64,000 bases of DNA from an uncultured Lachnospiraceae bacterium (lineage in GTDB: Bacteria > Bacillota > Clostridia > Lachnospirales > Lachnospiraceae). Within the stretch, counting starts at the first letter, position 1; each line of letters opens with the position of its first letter. Below are positions 16,901-25,910 of this stretch, in pieces. The notes beneath the pieces were generated by a model. That model was given only the letters and a program-made list of their open reading frames with translations. It did not search any database and was not told the DNA's origin. The position numbers were made by a program, and so were the translations under genes. The stretch covers positions 1-64,000 of the forward strand of contig CANQPM010000017.1 of the NCBI GenBank assembly GCA_947625775.1, in the 5' to 3' direction.

Positions 16901-17257
16901 ATGAAAGGTTCTATGAATACTCACCTTGGCAACATATATGTTGATCCTGAGGTTATAGCGCAGTATGCGGGCAGCGTCGCTGTGGAGTGCTTTGGCGTCG
17001 TAGGCATGGCATCGGTCAATGTCAAAGACGGGCTTGTCAAGCTGCTGATGAAGGAGAGCATTACTCACGGAATATCAGTCGAGATTGTTAATAATAAATT
17101 ATTTCTTGAGTTTCACGTCATAGTATCGTATGGCGTAAGCATAATCACGGTATGCGACAACCTGATTAACAATGTAAAGTACAAGGTAGAGAATTTTACA
17201 GGACTCGAAATCGAAAAAATCAACATCTTTGTTGAAGGCGTTCGAGTGATTGATTAA
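16901..17257 (+). CDS. yloU: Asp23/Gls24 family protein (YloU)
   Basis: A 118-residue Asp23/Gls24 family protein. The family includes the membrane-associated Asp23 of staphylococci and YloU, encoded beside FakA in most Firmicutes; a role in the cell envelope or in fatty-acid handling is likely but not settled. Family features: GNIYVDPEVIAQYAGSVAVE near the N-terminus, CFGVVGMA, and the ending INIFVEGVRV. GGAGGG precedes the ATG at 16901. The FakA gene begins 14 nt downstream, so they are co-transcribed. Confidence 0.92.
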   Translation: MKGSMNTHLGNIYVDPEVIAQYAGSVAVECFGVVGMASVNVKDGLVKLLMKESITHGISVEIVNNKLFLEFHVIVSYGVSIITVCDNLINNVKYKVENFTGLEIEKINIFVEGVRVID

Positions 17258-17271
17258 GGAGGACTTTTGAA

Positions 17272-18978
17272 GTGGGTTTAAATGTAATAGACGCCAATAT
17301 GCTTGCCAAGATGTTTCTTGCGGGAGCTAAAAATCTTGAAAACAAAAAGGAATGGATAAACGAGCTGAACGTTTTTCCCGTGCCAGACGGCGATACAGGC
17401 ACAAATATGTCCATGACAATCATGTCAGCAGCAAAGGAAGTAGCGGCGCTTGAAAATCCTGATATGGCAGCGCTTGCAAAGGCAATGTCGTCAGGCTCGC
17501 TCAGAGGCGCAAGAGGCAACTCCGGCGTTATCCTTTCGCAGCTTTTCCGCGGCTTTACAAAGGTGATAAGGGAATATGACGGGCTTAACGTGGCAATCCT
17601 TGCCTCCGCATGCGAGAAGGCTGTAGAGACGGCTTACAAGGCTGTCATGAAACCAAAGGAGGGCACTATCCTTACCGTCGCAAAGGGAGCGGCAAAGAGG
17701 GCGTGCGACCTTGCTGCGGCGGGAGAAAAGGATTTAGACATATTTATTAAAGAAATTATAAAGGAGGCAGAGGCTGTCCTTGCCAAGACACCTGAGATGC
17801 TTCCCGTTTTGAAACAGGCAGGAGTTGTTGACTCTGGAGGTCAAGGACTTGTTGAAGTATTAAAGGGCGGTTATGATATATTTACGGGCAAGGAGATTGA
17901 CCTGAGCATAGAGGCTGCGCCCAAGGCATCTGTCAAAAAAGAGGGAATTTCTCCCAATATTGAAGCACAGGCGAATGCCGAGATTAAATTCTGCTATTGC
18001 ACGCAGTTCCTCATCATGCTTAATAAGCCCTTCAACATAAAGCATGAGCTGGATTTCAAGGAATACCTTGCGTCAATCGGCGATTCAATAGTGGTAGTCG
18101 CTGATGATGATATAGTAAAAGTACACGTACACACAAATGATCCTGGGCTTGCCATGCAGAAAGCCCTCCTCTATGGCTCCCTTACGACCATTATCATTGA
18201 AAATATGCGCCTTGAACGCGATGAGAAGGTTTCTGACATGATGGAAAAGCAGATGCAGAGCGCAGAGCTTCCTGTTAAGACTGACGGAAATACAGCGCCG
18301 CAGCCTATGGCTGAACATAAGGAAACTGGCTTCATTGCTGTTTCAATCGGCGAAGGCATGAATGAAATTTTCCGTTCACTTGGGGTAGATTATATTATCG
18401 AAGGCGGACAGACCATGAATCCCAGCACGGAAGATATGCTGAACGCCATAGAAAAGATAAATGCGGACAATATTTTTATTTTCCCGAACAACAAAAACAT
18501 TATCCTTGCGGCAAATCAGGCAAAGCAGCTTACAAAGGATAAAAATATAATAGTAATTCCCACCAAGACAGTACCGCAGGGCATTACGGCTATTATTAAT
18601 TATGTGCCTGACGTATCTGTAGAGGAAAATGAGGCGGTTATGACTCAGGAGGCTGAAAGCGTTGCTACGGGGCAGGTAACGTATGCCGTGCGCGAAACTA
18701 TGATTGACGATAAGGAAATTCATGCGGGCGACTTTATGGGCATAGGCGACAAGGGGATACTCTCTGTCGGAACGGATTTACAGAAGGTTGCGTATGAGAT
18801 GGTTGCCGAGATGATGAAGGACGATTATGAGTTAATAAGCGTATATTACGGCGACAATATTGAGGAGGCTCAGGCAAATGAGCTTGCCGAACGCATAAGG
18901 GCGAATTTTGAGGGCTGCGATGTGGAGCTGCAGTATGGCGGACAGCCTATATATTCGTATGTTGTGTCTGCCGAATAA
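17272..18978 (+). CDS. fakA: Fatty acid kinase catalytic subunit FakA (YloV)
   Basis: 568-residue DAK2-domain protein. FakA phosphorylates fatty acids held by a FakB (DegV family) carrier, feeding exogenous fatty acids into phospholipid synthesis. The N-terminal DhaL-like ATP-binding domain shows NVFPVPDGDTGTNMSMT, the metal-binding DxD core, and SGSLRGARGNSGVILSQ. A middle domain includes the CYCTQFL cysteines and VHVHTNDPG, and the C-terminus is a DegV-like lobe. The start is GTG at 17272 behind GGAGGA. A DegV protein follows two genes downstream (21426-22295). Tandem palindromic repeats start 2 nt behind the stop codon. Confidence 0.93.
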   Translation: MGLNVIDANMLAKMFLAGAKNLENKKEWINELNVFPVPDGDTGTNMSMTIMSAAKEVAALENPDMAALAKAMSSGSLRGARGNSGVILSQLFRGFTKVIREYDGLNVAILASACEKAVETAYKAVMKPKEGTILTVAKGAAKRACDLAAAGEKDLDIFIKEIIKEAEAVLAKTPEMLPVLKQAGVVDSGGQGLVEVLKGGYDIFTGKEIDLSIEAAPKASVKKEGISPNIEAQANAEIKFCYCTQFLIMLNKPFNIKHELDFKEYLASIGDSIVVVADDDIVKVHVHTNDPGLAMQKALLYGSLTTIIIENMRLERDEKVSDMMEKQMQSAELPVKTDGNTAPQPMAEHKETGFIAVSIGEGMNEIFRSLGVDYIIEGGQTMNPSTEDMLNAIEKINADNIFIFPNNKNIILAANQAKQLTKDKNIIVIPTKTVPQGITAIINYVPDVSVEENEAVMTQEAESVATGQVTYAVRETMIDDKEIHAGDFMGIGDKGILSVGTDLQKVAYEMVAEMMKDDYELISVYYGDNIEEAQANELAERIRANFEGCDVELQYGGQPIYSYVVSAE

Positions 18979-18980
18979 AA

Positions 18981-19204
18981 AACATTAAGAAAATCTAAGG
19001 CGGCAAAAGACGCCGCCTAAGATTTTCTAAATGTTTAGGAAAAACGCATAGGGCTTGCGTTTTTCTGGGGTATTGGAGGGCTGTTAAGGCGGCAAAAGAC
19101 GCCGCCTAAGACTTTCTAAATGTTTAGGAAAAACGCATACGGCTTGCGTTTTTCTGGGTGTTGGAGGGCTGTTAAGGCGGCAAAAGATGTCCCTAAGACT
19201 TTTA
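18981..19204. repeat. Tandem 89/88-bp repeat built of palindromes, 2.4 copies
   Basis: Units start at 18997, 19086 and 19174 (partial). The first copy is preceded by the rest of a 55-bp imperfect palindrome (18981-19035): 24-nt arms, a 7-nt loop AAAAGAC, and two A-A mismatches. Each full unit also contains a second hairpin GAAAAACGCA / TGCGTTTTTC (19039-19065 and 19128-19154). The third copy runs into the recG ribosome-binding region. A homologous 55-bp palindrome with different base pairs lies at 28159-28213. Confidence 0.85.
19039..19065 (+). terminator. Terminator hairpin of the fakA operon (duplicated at 19128-19154)
   Basis: The 10-bp stem GAAAAACGCA / TGCGTTTTTC has a 7-nt loop and an internal T-run. 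The same hairpin is repeated 89 nt downstream, giving a double terminator between fakA and recG. Confidence 0.6.
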
Positions 19205-19228
19205 GGCGGGCGTTGGAGTGGGAGTTTT

Positions 19229-21307
19229 ATGGTGGTAAGTGATTCGATTAGGGAGATTAGCGGTATTGGCGAGAAAACGGCGGCTCTTTATGCGAAGCTT
19301 AATATTTATACTGTGAGGGATCTTATAACGCATTATCCGCGCGGGTATGAGGAATGGCGGGATATTGTGGGGATTGGGGAGATGATGGCGGAGCAGGTGA
19401 ATGCGGTCAGGGCATTTGTCATTAGTGAGCCCAGGACTGTGCATGCAAGGCGTAATATGAGTATAACCTCGTTTCGCATAAAAGATGAGAGCGGGGCTTG
19501 TGATGTTGTTTACTTTAATATGCCGTATATAAAAAACAGCATTCAATCGGGCAGGCAGTATATTTTCCGCGGACGGACTTCATTAAAGAACAATCGGATA
19601 ACGCTTGAAAATCCCAAGCTTGTGAGCCCAGAAGAATTTGAGCGGAATGTACATAGGCTTTCGCCAGTATATCCCACGACAAAGGGACTGTCAGTAAATG
19701 CCATATCAAAAGCAGTACGTATGGCGATTGGTTCGTTGTCTTTTGGCGAGGATTATTTCCCTAAAGAGATGCGCCAAAAATATAAGCTTATGGATTATAA
19801 GGAAGCTCTTATGGGAATACATTTCCCGAGCTGCCGTGATGAGATGATTACGGCAAGGCAGCGGCTGGTGTTTGAGGAATTTTTGTTTTTTATTGTGTCG
19901 GTAATGGTGTTAAAGGATATGGCAGTACGCGAGATAAACGACTGTCCAATGATGCGCGTAGATGCCTGTCAGGAGCTTATCGGCAGGCTGCCGTATGAGC
20001 TTACCAATGCACAGAAAAACGTATGGGCGCAGATAGAATATGATATGTGCTCCACGCATCTTATGAATCGTCTTGTCCAGGGTGATGTCGGTTCAGGCAA
20101 GACGATTCTGGCGGTTCTTTCAATGCTTATGTGCGTGATGAACCACTATCAGGCGGCATTTATGGCTCCCACAGAGGTTTTGGCAAACCAGCACTATGAA
20201 TCAGTGCTTGAGCTCACCGAAAAATACGGGCTGCCGTTTAAGCCTGTGCTTTTGACAAGCGCGTTAAACGCAAAGCAGAAGCGCAGGATAAAGGAAAGCA
20301 TAAGCCTTGGCACAGTAAATGTCATAATAGGCACTCAGGCAATTCTGCAGAGCGACGTGGATTTTTACAATTTAAGGCTTGTAATTACAGATGAGCAACA
20401 CCGTTTCGGCGTAAAGCAGCGCGAAGCCTTTGCACAAAAGGGAATACAGCCGCATATTCTCGTTATGAGCGCGACTCCGATACCTAGAACGCTTGCGCTT
20501 ATTTTATACGGAGACTTGGACATATCGGTTATGAAGGAAATGCCTTCAAACAGGCTCCCAATTAAAAATTGTGTCGTAAATACTTCTTATAGAAAAAAGG
20601 CGTATGAATTTATTGAAAAGGAAGTAACCGCAGGCAGACAGGCATATGTTATATGCCCAATGGTGGAAGCGTCTGACGAAATAGCGGGAGAGTCCGCGCT
20701 TGAAAATGTAATCGACTACACCCAAAAGCTAAAGGAAACGCTGCCAAAGCTGCGGATAGAGGCGCTCCACGGACAGATGAAGTCCGTCTTAAAAAACAGT
20801 ATCATTGAGGACTTTGCGGCGCACAATATAGATGTGCTGGTGTCAACCACAGTCATTGAAGTAGGAATAAATGTGCCAAATGCAACGGTTATGCTTGTAG
20901 AAAATGCCGAGCGTTTCGGGCTGGCACAGCTTCATCAGCTGCGAGGGCGCGTGGGGCGCGGCGCTTATCAGTCATATTGCATATTTATCAATTGTTCAGA
21001 ACAGGAAAACGCTACAGAACGCCTTGAAGTCCTGAATAAATCAAATGACGGTTTTTTCATCTCATCAGAGGATATGCGCCTTAGAGGTCCAGGAGATTTA
21101 TTTGGCATAAGGCAGAGCGGACAGTTTCATTTCAGCATCGGAGATATTTATCAGGACTCCGATATTTTACAGAATGCGCAGCAATGCGCGGCGGAGCTCT
21201 ATAAGGCGTATATTGAAAATGACAAACAGCCGCCGAATGGGTATGAAGGATTTTGGCGTTATTATGAAGATAATATATCTTCTGGTGTTGACTTTATTAA
21301 TATCTAA
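19229..21307 (+). CDS. recG: ATP-dependent DNA helicase RecG
   Basis: Superfamily 2 helicase that reverses stalled replication forks and processes branched DNA. The 692-residue product has an N-terminal wedge domain of OB-fold type (ITSFRIKDESGACDVVYFN), Walker A QGDVGSGKT, the DEQH box (ITDEQHRFGVKQR), SATPIPRTLAL and the C-terminal motif QLRGRVGRG. The ATG at 19229 behind GGAGTGGGAG is chosen; an upstream in-frame start at 19187 would lie inside the repeat. DegV follows with a 118-nt spacer. Confidence 0.96.
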   Translation: MVVSDSIREISGIGEKTAALYAKLNIYTVRDLITHYPRGYEEWRDIVGIGEMMAEQVNAVRAFVISEPRTVHARRNMSITSFRIKDESGACDVVYFNMPYIKNSIQSGRQYIFRGRTSLKNNRITLENPKLVSPEEFERNVHRLSPVYPTTKGLSVNAISKAVRMAIGSLSFGEDYFPKEMRQKYKLMDYKEALMGIHFPSCRDEMITARQRLVFEEFLFFIVSVMVLKDMAVREINDCPMMRVDACQELIGRLPYELTNAQKNVWAQIEYDMCSTHLMNRLVQGDVGSGKTILAVLSMLMCVMNHYQAAFMAPTEVLANQHYESVLELTEKYGLPFKPVLLTSALNAKQKRRIKESISLGTVNVIIGTQAILQSDVDFYNLRLVITDEQHRFGVKQREAFAQKGIQPHILVMSATPIPRTLALILYGDLDISVMKEMPSNRLPIKNCVVNTSYRKKAYEFIEKEVTAGRQAYVICPMVEASDEIAGESALENVIDYTQKLKETLPKLRIEALHGQMKSVLKNSIIEDFAAHNIDVLVSTTVIEVGINVPNATVMLVENAERFGLAQLHQLRGRVGRGAYQSYCIFINCSEQENATERLEVLNKSNDGFFISSEDMRLRGPGDLFGIRQSGQFHFSIGDIYQDSDILQNAQQCAAELYKAYIENDKQPPNGYEGFWRYYEDNISSGVDFINI

Positions 21308-21425
21308 AGTTAAAATTATAGTAGTTATTAAAAAATTAATTAGGGAATTGCAAATTTTGCCTAATCAGCGTTGTCAGGCAGGGTTTTGCAAATGTATAAA
21401 AATTATTGGGAAACAGAGGATTATT

Positions 21426-22295
21426 ATGGCAAAAATAGCAATAGTTACAGACAGCAACAGCGGCATCACTCAGGAGCATGCAAAGGAATTGGGCATACGC
21501 GTACTCCCAATGCCTTTTATGATTGACGGCGAAACATATTATGAGGAAATCACGCTTAACCAGAGTGAATTTTATGAACGGCTTAAAAATAATGCGGACA
21601 TATCAACTTCACAGCCTTCTCCAGAATCAGTTCTGGAGATTTGGAATGAGCTTTTAAAGGATTATGATGAGATAGTGCATATACCTATGTCGAGCGGTCT
21701 CAGCGGCTCATGCCAGACGGCATCAATGCTCGCACAGGATTATGACGGCAGAGTGCATGTGGTAAACAACCAGCGCATTTCAGTCACGCAGAGAAGGTCT
21801 GTAATTGATGCCTTAGAGCTTGCCAAAGCGGGAAAAAGCGGCGGCGAGATAAAGGAGATTTTAGAGGCAGATAAATTTAATTCAAGCATTTATATCATGA
21901 TAGATACTTTATATTATCTTAAAAAAGGCGGCAGAATAACGCCAGCAGCGGCAGCGCTTGGCACGCTGCTGCGGTTAAAGCCTGTACTGCAGATACAGGG
22001 TGAAAAGCTTGATGCCTTTGCAAAGGCAAGGACAGTCAGCCAGGCAAAAACTATTATGATTAATGCAATTAAGAGCGACATTGAAAAACGTTTTGGAGGC
22101 ATTTCGCCTGAAAATCAGATATATCTTGCAATTGCGCATACTCAAAATGAGGAGGCGGCTAATATACTGAAAGAAGAACTGCACGCACAGCTGCCTGATT
22201 ATCCTATATTGTATGTCGATGCGCTTTCTCTCAGCGTATCATGTCATATAGGACCAGGGGCATTGGCTATTGCCTGCTGTAAGAAGTTGGTTTAA
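21426..22295 (+). CDS. DegV family fatty-acid-binding protein (FakB-type)
   Basis: 289 residues of the DegV family, which bind a fatty acid in a closed pocket and present it to FakA for phosphorylation. The N-terminus IAIVTDSNSGI, the SQPSPES segment, MSSGLSGSCQTA and DTLYYLKKGGRI are characteristic, and the C-terminus HIGPGALAIAC is the usual end. The ATG at 21426 follows CAGAGGA; the longer reading frame upstream overlaps recG and is not used. Being close to fakA, it is a good candidate for one FakB of this organism. Chain-length preference is not predictable. Confidence 0.92.
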   Translation: MAKIAIVTDSNSGITQEHAKELGIRVLPMPFMIDGETYYEEITLNQSEFYERLKNNADISTSQPSPESVLEIWNELLKDYDEIVHIPMSSGLSGSCQTASMLAQDYDGRVHVVNNQRISVTQRRSVIDALELAKAGKSGGEIKEILEADKFNSSIYIMIDTLYYLKKGGRITPAAAALGTLLRLKPVLQIQGEKLDAFAKARTVSQAKTIMINAIKSDIEKRFGGISPENQIYLAIAHTQNEEAANILKEELHAQLPDYPILYVDALSLSVSCHIGPGALAIACCKKLV

Positions 22296-22787
22296 TATAT
22301 ACGATAATTGATAATTTGCGTCAATTATTTATTTATCGTGTAGTTTTATATTATATGTCCATTTCTTGTATAATATTTGCTAATTATCGTGTAACTTATA
22401 TTTTCAATTAATATATGTTCAATTTCTTATGTATAACATTTTCTTGTGTGTATATAACATTTCATCATCAAGAAATAAATTGCACCCGCAAACATAAACA
22501 ATTTCGATATGGTTTTATGTTTGCGGGTGTTTGCGTTTCAAAATATTAAAAATTAAATTCAATTCCTTGTGTGGTAGTAGTTCGGGCATACATCCAACTA
22601 TTCGCAAAAGACAACTTTAACAAATAGTTGGTGACATAAAAGCACTATGAACAAATATAATTTATATTAAATATTATTTATATTTCATTAATCTTCATAA
22701 AAATTAATTGTTGCAGTGATAAACATGTATGTCCCTTTTGGATAATTAATTATGCCTAATTGTATCAAATCACAATATATTATAATT
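22296..22787. other. Gene-free AT-rich interval with two hairpins
   Basis: No coding frame is convincing here. The left third is very AT-rich and holds TTATCGTGTA twice (22336-22345 and 22384-22393, approximate) and several TATAAT-like strings. A strong hairpin lies at 22483-22529 and a second stem CCAACTATT / AATAGTTGG at 22594-22602 with 22623-22631. The decamer AAATAGTTGG recurs at 24240 on the far side of the next gene. Confidence 0.5.
22483..22535. terminator. Terminator behind degV
   Basis: A perfect 16-bp stem (22483-22498 with 22514-22529; arms begin CACCCGCAAAC) followed by TTTGCGTTT. Its distance from the degV stop (about 190 nt) is large, so it may end an untranslated transcript. 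Confidence 0.6.
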
Positions 22788-24152
22788 TCATTTCAAATCA
22801 TCATCTGTATCTTTTGATGTCTTTGTACTTATCAATTTTGAAGATTTTTTGTTATTTTTATTTCTTTCTTTAATCAATATTTTATTTATATGATTAAATG
22901 GCTTAGGTTCATCATCTGAAAAGTTTACTAATTCGCAGCTTTCAGTATTTATATACAATAGCTTCAAGTATTTATTTGTGTCCGCAGGAAGCTGTTTATT
23001 AGTCAGTTTTGATTCAATGAGCGATTTTAAGAACGCGAAAATTATCGCAAAAACAGGAACACCAAATATCATGCCCAATATTCCAAAAATGCCGCCGAAT
23101 AATGTTATTGAGAAAATTACCCAAAAGCTTGACAAACCCGTAGAACTCCCAAGAATCTTAGGTCCTATAATATTTCCATCAATCTGCTGCAGAATAATGA
23201 CAAATATAAGGAAATAAAATGCCTGTATGGGATCAACAAGCAGAATCAGAACAACTGAAGGAATTGCGCCCAAAAACGGTCCAAAAAATGGTATAATATT
23301 CGTTACGCCGATTATAACGCTGATTAACACATAAAAAGGCGTTCCCAAAAAGCTTGTCACAACAAAGCAAAGCGCGCCTATTATGATTGAATCCAAAATT
23401 TTACCTACAAAAAATCCTCCAAAGGTCTTATTTGCAAAACGCACATTGCTGATGAAACGGTTAGCTGTTTCAAGCGGAAAAATGGCATACGCAATCTTTT
23501 TTGCCTGTGCGGCGTATAATTCTTTGCTTGCAAGCAGATATATGGAAATTATAAATCCGATTATTAAATTCCACAATCCCTTGAATACCGCAAACACGCT
23601 TGTTGATATTACTGATACAGTAGCTAATATATTATTTAACTGTGGCAGGACTCTGTTCTGTATAAACTGCTCAATATCAATTGACGATTCATTTATTATA
23701 TTGGTGACATTCTGCTCTATTACAGGATTATTCTCAAGCAGCTCCGAAACACGCAGGCTGAATGCTGATATATAACTTGGGAACTGCTCGATAATGGATT
23801 TAATGCTGTTAAAAATTTGAGGTATGATAATTGAGAAAAACAAATAAATACAGGTTATCGCTGCCAAATCTGTCAAAATAATTGCGAGCATGCGCTGATG
23901 ATTTTTTTTAACCGTCAATTTAGTAAGCTTAAAAAACGGCTTTAAAATACGGCGCTCAATAGCGTTTACAATCGGACTGAGCATATACGCTAAAACAAAG
24001 CCGTCTATTATCGGCATCAAAATTACAAGAAGGCTGCCTAACGCTGAAGAAACATTTTCAAGATGAAATATAAAATAATAGCTTAATAAAGCCCCCAGTA
24101 CAACTAAAAAAATCGTGAGTCCCCATTTCACATAATCCTTATTGTTTTTCAT
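22788..24152 (-). CDS. AI-2E family transporter (PerM/YtvI-like permease)
   Basis: 454-residue polytopic membrane protein of the AI-2E exporter superfamily (PF01594), whose members are linked to export of small molecules or to sodium/proton exchange; the substrate is unknown. It has seven or eight predicted helices. The conserved segment GVTNIIPFFGPFLGAIP and the following QQIDGNIIGPKILG are visible. The last ~60 residues are hydrophilic and rich in Lys, Asn and Asp, longer than usual. A GGGGTG site precedes the start. It is monocistronic and divergent from the XerS-like gene. Confidence 0.88.
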   Translation of the reverse strand: MKNNKDYVKWGLTIFLVVLGALLSYYFIFHLENVSSALGSLLVILMPIIDGFVLAYMLSPIVNAIERRILKPFFKLTKLTVKKNHQRMLAIILTDLAAITCIYLFFSIIIPQIFNSIKSIIEQFPSYISAFSLRVSELLENNPVIEQNVTNIINESSIDIEQFIQNRVLPQLNNILATVSVISTSVFAVFKGLWNLIIGFIISIYLLASKELYAAQAKKIAYAIFPLETANRFISNVRFANKTFGGFFVGKILDSIIIGALCFVVTSFLGTPFYVLISVIIGVTNIIPFFGPFLGAIPSVVLILLVDPIQAFYFLIFVIILQQIDGNIIGPKILGSSTGLSSFWVIFSITLFGGIFGILGMIFGVPVFAIIFAFLKSLIESKLTNKQLPADTNKYLKLLYINTESCELVNFSDDEPKPFNHINKILIKERNKNNKKSSKLISTKTSKDTDDDLK

Positions 24153-24223
24153 AATTTAAAAAACTACACCCCTATCGTATTGGAATATTTTAAATTTTGG
24201 TATAAAATATAATCAGCACATTA

Positions 24224-24253
24224 ATTATAACATAATATTAAATAGTTGGACAA
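24224..24253 (-). promoter_or_regulatory. Promoter of the AI-2E type transporter
   Basis: On the minus strand TTGTCC (24253-24248), 18-bp spacer, TATAAT (24229-24224). The -35 is overlapped by the palindrome TAGTTG-GA-CAACTA (24243-24256), a possible operator. Confidence 0.5.
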
Positions 24254-24312
24254 CTAATATTGCATACTTTTGGAAAGGAAAAGTAACTGGACTGTTACAC
24301 GGAAAATTTATT

Positions 24313-25377
24313 TTGGAAAATAAAAATACTACAAACTATCATGATGAGCTTAACAAAAAAAACATAGTGCATTTACGTGAAATCCTCGACACTCTCCCAG
24401 CATTTTGCGGCCAGTATTTCAGGGGAATGCAGGAATACATATCAACAAGGACACGGATAGCCTATGCATATGATATCCGCGTGTTTTTTGAATATCTTCA
24501 TGACAGCAATCCGATATTTAAAAAGATGCCTATTAAAGAATATCCATTAGAAATACTTGACAAAATTACGCGGCTTGATATAGAGGAATATCTGGAACAT
24601 TGCGCCTACTATGTAAAAGACGGCAAGGAATATATGAATGATGAGCGAGGGAAATCAAGGAAGCTTGCGTCACTTAGGAGCTTTTATAATTATTTCTACC
24701 GAAATGAAATGATAGAAAAAAATCCTGCGGCGCTTGTGCCTATGCCAAAGCTTCACGAAAAAGAAATCGTGCGTCTGGATCCTGATGAAGTGGCTATATT
24801 GCTTGACACTGTCGAGAGCGGCGAAAAACTTACAAAAAAGCAGCTCCAATATCATGAAAAAACAAAGGTGCGTGATACAGCGCTTTTAACGCTGCTGTTA
24901 GGCACAGGAATACGTGTATCAGAGTGCGTCGGCATTGACATTCAAGATGTTGACTTCAACAACAATGGCATTAAAATCCGCAGGAAAGGCGGCTACGAGG
25001 CAGTCGTATATTTTGGCAGTGAGGTTGAAACGGCTCTGCTTGACTACCTTGAACAGCGTGAGCATATTATACCTGTGGAAGGTCATGAAAATGCACTATT
25101 TTTGTCAATGCAGAATAAACGGATAACTGTCCGCGCGGTTGAAAATCTTGTTAAAAAATATTCGTCGCTTGTTACAAGCTTAAAAAAGATAACTCCGCAT
25201 AAATTAAGAAGCACATATGGTACGTCTCTATACAGGGAGACTGGCGATATATACCTTGTCGCTGATGTATTGGGGCACAAAGACGTAAATACTACCAGAA
25301 AACATTATGCTGCTTTGGAGGAGGACAGGCGCCGCATGGCGGCAAAGGCTGTCGTTCTGCGCGAGAAAACAGATTAG
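24313..25377 (+). CDS. Tyrosine site-specific recombinase, XerS-like
   Basis: A 354-residue tyrosine recombinase. The N-terminal SAM-like core-binding domain covers about residues 30-145; the catalytic domain shows the Arg in LGTGIRVSECVG, the beta-hairpin Lys (IRRKGGYEAVV), HKLRSTYGT, and GHKDVNTTRKHY with the nucleophilic Tyr. Length and the N-terminal extension (ILDTLPAFCGQYF) resemble XerS, the single-recombinase dimer-resolution enzymes of some Firmicutes, more than XerC/XerD (about 300 residues). The start is TTG at 24313 with only a weak ribosome-binding site. No integrase partner or attachment site is next to it, so chromosome dimer resolution is the simplest role. Confidence 0.82.
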   Translation: MENKNTTNYHDELNKKNIVHLREILDTLPAFCGQYFRGMQEYISTRTRIAYAYDIRVFFEYLHDSNPIFKKMPIKEYPLEILDKITRLDIEEYLEHCAYYVKDGKEYMNDERGKSRKLASLRSFYNYFYRNEMIEKNPAALVPMPKLHEKEIVRLDPDEVAILLDTVESGEKLTKKQLQYHEKTKVRDTALLTLLLGTGIRVSECVGIDIQDVDFNNNGIKIRRKGGYEAVVYFGSEVETALLDYLEQREHIIPVEGHENALFLSMQNKRITVRAVENLVKKYSSLVTSLKKITPHKLRSTYGTSLYRETGDIYLVADVLGHKDVNTTRKHYAALEEDRRRMAAKAVVLREKTD

Positions 25378-25383
25378 CCAAGC

Positions 25384-25788
25384 TTAATTAGCCGCATTTG
25401 CATATATGTTCTCCGAATAATATGGCACTATAATGTAATTGCCGGCTACAATACGGTCTGAGGCAAGTGAATTTATGGATTTAACCTCCTTGACATATTC
25501 AGATGCATTACTGTAATGTACTATGTCCATATTTTCATTTGCTATAGACCAAAGCGTATCGCCCTTCTCTATCTGAATGCTCTTGAAATATTTGCATGAC
25601 ATGTCATCGTTTACATTCCCAGCCTGTGATGAAATTGATACAAAAAGGACAGATGCCATTAATGTAAGCGTCACAAACAGACTTAACATAGCGATATTGC
25701 GCCTAACTTGCATCTGCCTCTGATGCTTTTTAATTTTCCTGTGGGCATCCCTTATCTCATATATATTATTTCCCTTTGTATTTTTCAT
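25384..25788 (-). CDS. yneA: YneA-like SOS cell-division inhibitor with LysM domain
   Basis: 134 residues: a basic cytoplasmic N-terminus (KIKKHQRQMQVRRN), one membrane helix (about 30-52), then an extracellular LysM domain (SIQIEKGDTLWSIANENMD ... IIVPY). This is the YneA layout: Bacillus YneA is made on DNA damage, inserts in the membrane, and delays division until LexA recovers. Support comes from the divergent lexA and from SOS boxes in its promoter, one exactly between -35 and -10. GAGGAGTG precedes the ATG. It is converged on by the XerS-like gene with only 6 nt between stops. Confidence 0.85.
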   Translation of the reverse strand: MKNTKGNNIYEIRDAHRKIKKHQRQMQVRRNIAMLSLFVTLTLMASVLFVSISSQAGNVNDDMSCKYFKSIQIEKGDTLWSIANENMDIVHYSNASEYVKEVKSINSLASDRIVAGNYIIVPYYSENIYANAAN

Positions 25789-25840
25789 AGCAATTCACTC
25801 CTCTCACAAATAAAAGAACACATTTTCCAAACAAGTTTTC

Positions 25841-25854
25841 CGAACAGCTGTTTT
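25841..25854. promoter_or_regulatory. LexA box 1
   Basis: CGAAC-AGCT-GTTTT agrees with the Gram-positive SOS box CGAAC-N4-GTTYG at all but the last position. It lies directly downstream of the predicted yneA transcription start. Confidence 0.75.
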
Positions 25855-25862
25855 ATATTTGC

Positions 25863-25891
25863 ATTATACAGAACGCTCGTTTGTATGTCAA
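25863..25891 (-). promoter_or_regulatory. Consensus promoter of the yneA-like gene
   Basis: On the minus strand a perfect TTGACA (25891-25886), a 17-bp spacer and a perfect TATAAT (25868-25863). Such a strong promoter needs tight repression; LexA box 2 occupies its spacer. Confidence 0.88.
25870..25883. promoter_or_regulatory. LexA box 2
   Basis: AGAAC-GCTC-GTTTG matches the SOS box core GAAC-N4-GTT and lies exactly in the spacer of the yneA promoter. Confidence 0.82.
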
Positions 25892-25910
25892 TAGTTTTTC
25901 CAAAAAATAA

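Noticed and set aside
18981..19204. Possible CRISPR array (regularly repeated palindromes)
   Set aside because: Only 2.4 copies are present, the spacing sequence is itself repeated rather than unique, and no cas gene is nearby.
24313..25377. Integrase of an integrative element
   Set aside because: No tRNA attachment site, excisionase or conjugation/phage genes are nearby; length and neighbours fit a housekeeping XerS-like enzyme.
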